In this document: piece after piece, positions 5,669 through 10,910 of the stretch
How positions within the stretch are numbered: the stretch's first letter is position 1
Layout of the letters: every line of letters starts with the position of its first letter
Assembly (NCBI GenBank): GCA_913054215.1
Contig: CAJXJE010000014.1
Coordinates: 1-10,910 of the forward strand
Source: an uncultured Candidatus Peregrinibacteria bacterium
GTDB taxonomy: Bacteria > Patescibacteriota > Gracilibacteria > Peribacterales > Peribacteraceae
DNA: 10,910 nt
Reading direction: 5' to 3'
Notes under the pieces: generated by a model
The model's database searches: none
Told to the model about the DNA's origin: nothing
What the model saw: the letters and a program-made list of their open reading frames with translations, nothing else
Made by a program: the position numbers and the translations under genes

Positions 5669-6453
5669 TAGGATTCAGTTGGGGAATCAGATTTAGCTTC
5701 GGCAGTATCGCCAGATTCGGGTTTTGATTCAAGCTTTTCTTCTGATGATTCAGAGGATTCAGATGAGTCAGAGGATTCAGAAGATTTCTTTTCCTTTGTA
5801 TCTTCTGATTCTTCTGCATCTTTTGCATCTTCTTTCGCTGCTTCCTCGGCAGCGGCTTTCTCTGCTTTTACCTTCTCCGCTGCCTGCTTCTCTTTCTCGT
5901 CCATCTTATCTCTTCTAAATGGCATACCCATTTCTGTAAAGAGTGCCATGCCTTCCTTGTCATTCTTCGCTGTTGTCGAAATGACGATCTGCAAACCAAA
6001 GATCTGCTTTGCTTCTGGAGCAGGAACTTCTGGGAAGATCGACTGGTCACGTATACCAATACTATAGTTACCCTGTCCATCAAGCTTACTTGGAAGTCCA
6101 CGGAAGTCGCGGATACGAGGGATAGCGTAGCTCAGCAGTGTATCCAAGAACTCCTCCATTCTGCGTCCACGCAATGTAACGCGACACCCTACCACCATTC
6201 CTTCACGTGTTTTAAAGTTAGAGATCGCAATACGTGCCTTGGTGAATACTGGCTTTTGGCCAGTAATCTGCATAAGACACTGCTCGATGTACGCGTGCAT
6301 TTCTTTGCTGTCCATCTTGGACTTATTGATACCGACATTCACGGTGATCTTCTCCACTTGTGGCAAAGCATGAATATTCTTTACACCAAGCCTCTTACCA
6401 ATGCCCTTGGCAATTGGTCCTCGGAGCCGATCATGGAGAGATGCGTAAGCCAT
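5668..6453 (-). CDS. rplE: 50S ribosomal protein L5 (uL5) with long acidic C-terminal tail
   Basis: L5 binds 5S rRNA and contacts the P-site tRNA in the central protuberance. Residues 1-182 are a full L5 (LPQVEKITVNVGI at 30-42, ARIAISNFKTREGMVVGCRV at 73-92, GIRDQSIFPEV at 133-143). Residues 183-261 are an added tail: first Lys/Glu/Ala-rich and probably helical, then Ser/Glu-rich (SSESSDSSESSESSEE region), ending SDSPTES. Typical L5 is near 180 residues. This is the one cluster gene with a fair Shine-Dalgarno, GAGG seven bases before the ATG. It directly abuts the L24 stop. Confidence 0.97.
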   Translation of the reverse strand: MAYASLHDRLRGPIAKGIGKRLGVKNIHALPQVEKITVNVGINKSKMDSKEMHAYIEQCLMQITGQKPVFTKARIAISNFKTREGMVVGCRVTLRGRRMEEFLDTLLSYAIPRIRDFRGLPSKLDGQGNYSIGIRDQSIFPEVPAPEAKQIFGLQIVISTTAKNDKEGMALFTEMGMPFRRDKMDEKEKQAAEKVKAEKAAAEEAAKEDAKDAEESEDTKEKKSSESSDSSESSESSEEKLESKPESGDTAEAKSDSPTES

Positions 6454-7050
6454 TTAAGATCCTCGTTGGGAAGTACGACCGGAAGAACGTTCTACTTGAT
6501 CTGGAACACTGTGATCTTCTGTCATATGTGATCCAGCATCGACATCTGCACTTGCGGAGCTCATTTCTTCAGCACCGAATCCCATCTTCTTCCAGAATGG
6601 AGATTTCTTATCGGTTTTTGCTGGTGCATCCTTTATCGCGGTAGTCTCCTTCTTCTTTGCATCGACCTTCTCTGTAGCTTTTTCGACAGCCTTATCAGCG
6701 GCCTTATCTGCAGCGTTCGCATCCTTCTTCTTCGCAATGGTAGTCTTTTTAATCTCCTCTCCACTTTGCTTAAATATGCGGAACTTCTTTCCTTTTTCAG
6801 TCTTAAAGCCAATACGGCTACGTTTTTTCGTCTTAGGGTCTACAAGCATCACGTTGCTTGCAGAAATAGATGCTTCGTATTTTATAATCTCACCAGGACG
6901 ATTTGGGTTGGCCTTCATGTGACGGGTGCGCATGTTGATATCGGTAACCACTAGACGGTTTTTGGTATGCAACACACGGAGAACCTGACCAGTTTTCCCT
7001 TTATCCTTGCCTGTGATTATTACGACGTTATCGCCGGCACGGATTTTCAT
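6454..7050 (-). CDS. rplX: 50S ribosomal protein L24 (uL24) with long C-terminal extension
   Basis: L24 starts 50S assembly by binding the 5' domain of 23S rRNA near the exit tunnel. The KOW motif lies at about 3-30 (IRAGDNVVIITGKDKGKTGQ), and the core ends near residue 100. Residues 101-198 are extra: Lys/Ala/Asp-rich repeats (AADKAADKAVEKATEK), then SPFWKKMGFGAEE (150-162), then a Ser/Thr-rich end. Typical L24 is about 105 residues, so this is nearly double. It overlaps the L14 gene by 4 bases (ATGA). Confidence 0.96.
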   Translation of the reverse strand: MKIRAGDNVVIITGKDKGKTGQVLRVLHTKNRLVVTDINMRTRHMKANPNRPGEIIKYEASISASNVMLVDPKTKKRSRIGFKTEKGKKFRIFKQSGEEIKKTTIAKKKDANAADKAADKAVEKATEKVDAKKKETTAIKDAPAKTDKKSPFWKKMGFGAEEMSSASADVDAGSHMTEDHSVPDQVERSSGRTSQRGS

Positions 7051-7415
7051 AGTACGTCTGGGGCAAGCGAAACAATCTTTTGAAATCCTTTTCCACGAAG
7101 CTCACGAGCAACCGGACCAAAGACACGTGTGCCTTTCGGCTGACCATCTTTGGAAATAATCACGCAAGCATTGTCATCAAAACGAATACCGCTTCCATCT
7201 TTGCGGCGCGTCATCTTTTTAGTACGAACAATCACAGCGCGCTCTACAGACTTCTTTTTAACAATACCGCGAGGAGCTGCCACTTTGACAGCTACCACAA
7301 CGACGTCACCAACGGCGGCGTAGCGGCGGCGGGTTCCACCAAGCACCTTGATACACTGGACGCTCTTAGCGCCAGTATTATCAGCCACGTTCAGGACAGT
7401 TTCTGACTGGATCAT
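7047..7415 (-). CDS. rplN: 50S ribosomal protein L14 (uL14)
   Basis: L14 lies at the subunit interface and forms bridges with 16S rRNA; RsfS binds it in dormancy. The 122-residue length is exactly typical. MIQSETVLNVADNTGAKSVQ (1-20), RFDDNACVIISKDGQPKGTR (78-97) and FGPVARELR (99-107) are hallmark segments. It has no tail, unlike its neighbours S17 and L24. It overlaps both by 4 bases, which suggests translational coupling. Confidence 0.98.
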   Translation of the reverse strand: MIQSETVLNVADNTGAKSVQCIKVLGGTRRRYAAVGDVVVVAVKVAAPRGIVKKKSVERAVIVRTKKMTRRKDGSGIRFDDNACVIISKDGQPKGTRVFGPVARELRGKGFQKIVSLAPDVL

Positions 7416-7807
7416 GATTCAGTTTCTGGAGGAGTATCTTCGGATGCTGGGGTTTCAGATTCTTTTGATTCTTTCGCAGCCTTCGCAGCCTTAGCCTCGG
7501 CATCTGCACCGGTTTTTTCACGGTTCATCACCTGTTCGATCTCTGCTTCCTCTTGGATGTCAGAGACACGAGGAGCTGCCTTGATGATTTTGATCACTTT
7601 AAAGTGCTTGTTCTTCGACATCGGCTTGCACTCCTCTATCACCACTTTATCTCCCTCATAAAGGTCCATTCCGTTAGAGTCACAAAGGAACTTTTTGCTC
7701 TTCCTGTAGCGCTTTTTATACACTGGGTGAAACACGAGTCTGTGAATGGCCACCGAGACCGTTCCAGTCATTTTTGCCGATGTGATGACACCTTTTTTGG
7801 TACGCAT
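7412..7807 (-). CDS. rpsQ: 30S ribosomal protein S17 (uS17) with acidic C-terminal tail
   Basis: S17 is a primary 16S rRNA binder with an OB fold. The core (1-83) shows KKGVITSAKMTGTVSVAIHR (4-23), HPVYKKRYRKSKKF (27-40) and the EGDKVVIEECKPMSKNKHF segment (51-69). Residues 84-131 are an added Glu/Ala/Lys/Ser-rich tail ending TPPETES, similar in ending to the L5 tail (SDSPTES). Typical S17 is about 85 residues. The start overlaps the L29 stop by one base (TAATG). The end is TGA, overlapping the L14 ATG. Confidence 0.96.
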   Translation of the reverse strand: MRTKKGVITSAKMTGTVSVAIHRLVFHPVYKKRYRKSKKFLCDSNGMDLYEGDKVVIEECKPMSKNKHFKVIKIIKAAPRVSDIQEEAEIEQVMNREKTGADAEAKAAKAAKESKESETPASEDTPPETES

Positions 7808-8019
7808 TATTTTTTGCTGGTGGAAGATACAGGGGAATATACTGTTTTCATACGAGCAAGTTGCTTTTTTTCTCGGATGTATTTGGCACTATCTTTCTCT
7901 TTGCCAAGCTTTACGCAGAGGCGCAGTTTTACAACCATGTTCTCTTGGGTGATGATCTCCTTGCGAAGATCTTCGGGGCTCATTTTGCACAGCTCTTTGA
8001 TGGTGGTAAGAGTAGACAT
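7807..8019 (-). CDS. rpmC: 50S ribosomal protein L29 (uL29)
   Basis: L29 is a small helical hairpin at the tunnel exit, next to L23, where trigger factor docks. The 70 residues show the family pattern: LRKEI in the first helix and the YIREKKQLARMKTVY end of the second. Two cysteines (11, 35) are unusual but not diagnostic. A short Ser/Lys end (SPVSSTSKK) follows the core. The start overlaps the L16 stop by one base. Confidence 0.95.
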   Translation of the reverse strand: MSTLTTIKELCKMSPEDLRKEIITQENMVVKLRLCVKLGKEKDSAKYIREKKQLARMKTVYSPVSSTSKK

Positions 8020-8438
8020 TAGTGGGCAATTTTGGTAACGATCTTGGTCTTCATTGGAAGCTTGTGGCTCGCAAGACGGAGCGCCTCACGTGCATCCTCT
8101 TCTGGTAGACCATCCATTTCAAAAATCATTGTTCCAGCCTTTATCACACATCCCCAGTACTCGAGGTTTCCTTTTCCGGATCCCATCGGTACTTCTGCGG
8201 CTTTCTTGGTAACAGGGTTGTGTGGGAACACGCGGATCCACATCTTTCCTCCACGAGCCACACTGCGTGTCATTGCTCTACGCGCTGCCTCTATCTGACG
8301 TGCGGTAAGCTCTCCGGTAACCGTACATTTCAGTCCAACCGAACCAAATGCCAATTGGGTACCCTTTGTCGCCTTCCCCTTCCACTGTCCGCGGCGGCGT
8401 TGCACTTTCCTGTATTTGATTTTCTTGGGCTCTAACAT
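8019..8438 (-). CDS. rplP: 50S ribosomal protein L16 (uL16)
   Basis: L16 organises the A-site side of the 50S central protuberance. The 139-residue length is normal. Characteristic segments are YRKVQRRRGQWKGKATKG (9-26), ARRAMTRSVARGGKMWIRVF (52-71) and the loop NPVTKKAAEVPMGSGKG (74-90). The S3 stop (TAG) is 2 bases upstream of its start. No tail is present. Confidence 0.98.
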   Translation of the reverse strand: MLEPKKIKYRKVQRRRGQWKGKATKGTQLAFGSVGLKCTVTGELTARQIEAARRAMTRSVARGGKMWIRVFPHNPVTKKAAEVPMGSGKGNLEYWGCVIKAGTMIFEMDGLPEEDAREALRLASHKLPMKTKIVTKIAH

Positions 8439-8440
8439 TA

Positions 8441-9109
8441 CTAGTTCAGGGAAGTAAGTGCTGCAGACTGAGCCTGCTTAATTTTCTTAAATACCATTCC
8501 TTTATAGATCCACACCTTCACACCAATAGCACCGTAGTTTGTTCTGGCTGTGCGACGTGCAAAAAACACGTTAGCCCTCAAGGTCTGCAAAGGAATATTA
8601 CCGTCTTTGAAAATTTCACTTCGTGCGATCTCTGCACCATTCAGTCGTCCTGCAATTTTGATCTTTACTCCAAGTGCGCCACTCTGCATTGCTTTCTCGA
8701 TAGCCATCTTCGAAGCTCTGCGGTAGGGCATACGACGCTGGATCTGTCCTTGAATCGTTTCGGCAATCACTGCAGCATCTGCATCGGGGTTACGGATCTC
8801 TTGAATGTTGACATCAAATGCTCCGCCAAACTTTTTCTCAAGATCCTTGCGTAGCTGTTCGATAGCAGAACCCTGCTTACCAATAATCACACCAGGCTTG
8901 CTAGAGTGAATGGCTACTGAGGTTCGCTTGCTACGGTCGATGTCAATTTGGGAGATACCAGCGTCTGGGAGTTTGGTGTTGATATAGCGCTTGATGAGCA
9001 TATCCTGCAAAAAGAGCTCTTTATACTTCTTGCCCTTCGCAAACCACGTACTGGACCACGTGTGTGTGATCTTAAGGCGGAAGCCGTTGGGATTAACTTT
9101 CTGACCCAT
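8441..9109 (-). CDS. rpsC: 30S ribosomal protein S3 (uS3)
   Basis: S3 lines the mRNA entry channel and takes part in mRNA unwinding. The 222 residues begin MGQKVNPNGFRL. They contain a type II KH domain with HSSKPGVIIGKQG (68-80; the GxxG loop is GKQG at 77-80) and the C-terminal S3 domain (QRRMPYRRASKMAIEKAMQS, then GVKIKIAGRLNGAEIAR). The gene ends in TAG. Its start overlaps the L22 stop by one base. Confidence 0.98.
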   Translation of the reverse strand: MGQKVNPNGFRLKITHTWSSTWFAKGKKYKELFLQDMLIKRYINTKLPDAGISQIDIDRSKRTSVAIHSSKPGVIIGKQGSAIEQLRKDLEKKFGGAFDVNIQEIRNPDADAAVIAETIQGQIQRRMPYRRASKMAIEKAMQSGALGVKIKIAGRLNGAEIARSEIFKDGNIPLQTLRANVFFARRTARTNYGAIGVKVWIYKGMVFKKIKQAQSAALTSLN

Positions 9110-9609
9110 TATTTCTTAGTGGAAGGAGACGTAGAAGACTTCGAGGTGGAAGTGGTAGTATCCTTTGAGGACTTACCCTTCGTACTCGTCGATGGCTTTT
9201 TTGCCGTCGTCACGGTCTTTTTTACAGGCTTTTTAGCGGTTTGGGAAGCTTCTTTGACTGTTTTCTTCTCTTCAACCTTGTCGCCAGCAATACCAAGAGT
9301 GAGGTGGATATGACTCATGAACTTGCGCATAGGACGTACACGACCACGAGCCATAGGTACTCCACGATGATAACACTGTGCTTTGTTCACCGTCAGAAGC
9401 TTGATCATCATCATCTGTGGATCCTGTTTTTCGTTATGAGAAGCATTCGCCATAGCACTGCGGAGCAGTTCCTGGAAGATCCGTGCAGCCTTCTTGTTCG
9501 TACGCTCAAGGATGTGCACAGCGTCTGGAACCGACTGCCCACGAATCATCTTGGCAATGAGATTGGCCTTCTTGGGAGCGATGCGGACAGAGCGGAGTGA
9601 AGCTTTCAT
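9109..9609 (-). CDS. rplV: 50S ribosomal protein L22 (uL22) with Ser/Thr/Lys-rich tail
   Basis: L22 contributes a beta hairpin to the narrow part of the exit tunnel. The core (1-110) shows VRIAPKKANLIAKMIRGQSV (8-27), the hairpin end VPMARGRVRP (84-93) and SHIHLTL (99-105). Residues 111-166 are a basic Ser/Thr/Lys tail (AKKPVKKTVTTAKKP, TSTSKSSTSPSTKK), so the protein is 166 residues rather than about 110. Unlike the S17 and L5 tails, it is positively charged. The 11-base gap after S19 reads CCTCCTAAACT and has no Shine-Dalgarno. Confidence 0.96.
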   Translation of the reverse strand: MKASLRSVRIAPKKANLIAKMIRGQSVPDAVHILERTNKKAARIFQELLRSAMANASHNEKQDPQMMMIKLLTVNKAQCYHRGVPMARGRVRPMRKFMSHIHLTLGIAGDKVEEKKTVKEASQTAKKPVKKTVTTAKKPSTSTKGKSSKDTTTSTSKSSTSPSTKK

Positions 9610-9620
9610 AGTTTAGGAGG

Positions 9621-9905
9621 TTATTGCTTAGCTTGGGAATCGGCCATCTTTCCACCGTGGCCTTTAAACTTAGTAGTCCAGGAAAATTCTCCGAGCTTGT
9701 GACCAACCATCTGTTCGGTCACATACACAGGAACAAAATCTTTACCGTTATGTACTGCAAAGGTAAATCCGACAAACTCCGGTGGAATATCACAGGAACG
9801 AGACCAGGTCTTGATGATTTTCTTATCACCAGCTTCCATCATCTTCATGACTTTTTTGAGAACTCTCTCATCAACGTATGGGCCTTTTTTGAGTGATCTA
9901 GACAT
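9621..9905 (-). CDS. rpsS: 30S ribosomal protein S19 (uS19)
   Basis: S19 sits in the 30S head and forms a complex with S13 near the A site. The 94-residue length is typical. MSRSLKKGPYVDERVLKKV (1-19), SRSCDIPPEFVGFTFAVHNG (35-54) and VGHKLGEFSWTTKFKGHGGK (67-86) are diagnostic. The 17-base spacer after the L2 stop (TTTCCCCACTCTTTATT) is pyrimidine-rich. Confidence 0.98.
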   Translation of the reverse strand: MSRSLKKGPYVDERVLKKVMKMMEAGDKKIIKTWSRSCDIPPEFVGFTFAVHNGKDFVPVYVTEQMVGHKLGEFSWTTKFKGHGGKMADSQAKQ

Positions 9906-9922
9906 AATAAAGAGTGGGGAAA

Positions 9923-10773
<851 letters not shown>

Positions 10774-10774
<1 letters not shown>

Positions 10775-10910
10775 TATATTTTGAAGTTAGCAACGTCTAA
10801 AGGTTTACTCTTTGCACTGATCGTGACCATCGCCTTCTTAAAAGGCTTCCTCTTTCGCATCGTCTTTCCGCGTCCAACCGTGCGAGTCTTTGAGGTTGTT
10901 CGCATAACAC
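10774..10910 (-). CDS. rplW: 50S ribosomal protein L23 (uL23), C-terminal end only
   Basis: The last 44 codons read VMRTTSKTRTVGRGKTMRKR and then KPFKKAMVTISAKSKPLDVANFKI, ending in TAA at 10776-10774. The basic GRGKTMRKRKPFKKA segment followed by an AMVTI strand fits the L23 C-terminal region, and the position before L2 agrees with S10 operon order. L23 lies at the tunnel exit beside L29. The gene begins outside the window. Confidence 0.85.

Noticed and set aside
7412..7415. UGA read as Gly, as in some CPR lineages
   Set aside because: UGA ends S17 in a standard ATGA overlap with L14 and also ends S5. I saw no in-frame UGA inside any ribosomal gene.
9610..9620. CCTCCT just before the L22 start as a ribosome binding site
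   Set aside because: On the mRNA it has the anti-Shine-Dalgarno sequence rather than the SD itself, so it cannot pair with the usual 16S 3' end.

Overview
The window is a bacterial chromosomal segment with every supported gene on the minus strand. Transcription runs from high to low coordinates.

From 10910 down to 3478 it holds a compact S10-spc ribosomal protein cluster in canonical bacterial order: L23 (C-terminal end only), L2, S19, L22, S3, L16, L29, S17, L14, L24, L5, S14 (zinc type), S8, L6, L18, S5. Genes overlap by 1 or 4 bases or are separated by at most 17 bases, so this looks like one transcription unit with coupled translation. The gene expected after S5 (rpmD, L30) is missing, and rplO and secY do not follow either. 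Instead there is an 87-base AT-rich gap built from octamers in opposite orientations, then a DJ-1/PfpI family gene (2881-3390), then the N-terminal 940 codons of a very large, cysteine-rich, exported mosaic protein (1-2820) that runs off the left edge.

The organism is probably a Candidate Phyla Radiation (Patescibacteria) bacterium, perhaps of the Peregrinibacteria/Peribacteria group. This is an inference from the missing L30, the low-complexity C-terminal tails on several ribosomal proteins (L5, L24, S17, L22, S5), the scarcity of Shine-Dalgarno sequences, and the large Cys-rich surface protein. The standard bacterial code fits: UAA, UAG and UGA all appear to act as stops.

The ribosomal proteins supply the growth machinery. 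The DJ-1 protein is probably a cytosolic stress or repair factor. The large protein is probably secreted or anchored outside the membrane, with disulfide-rich modules joined by Ser/Gly/Pro/Asp linkers. That protein is the least explained part of the window: none of its modules except the terminal CGNG-type repeats is one I recognise.
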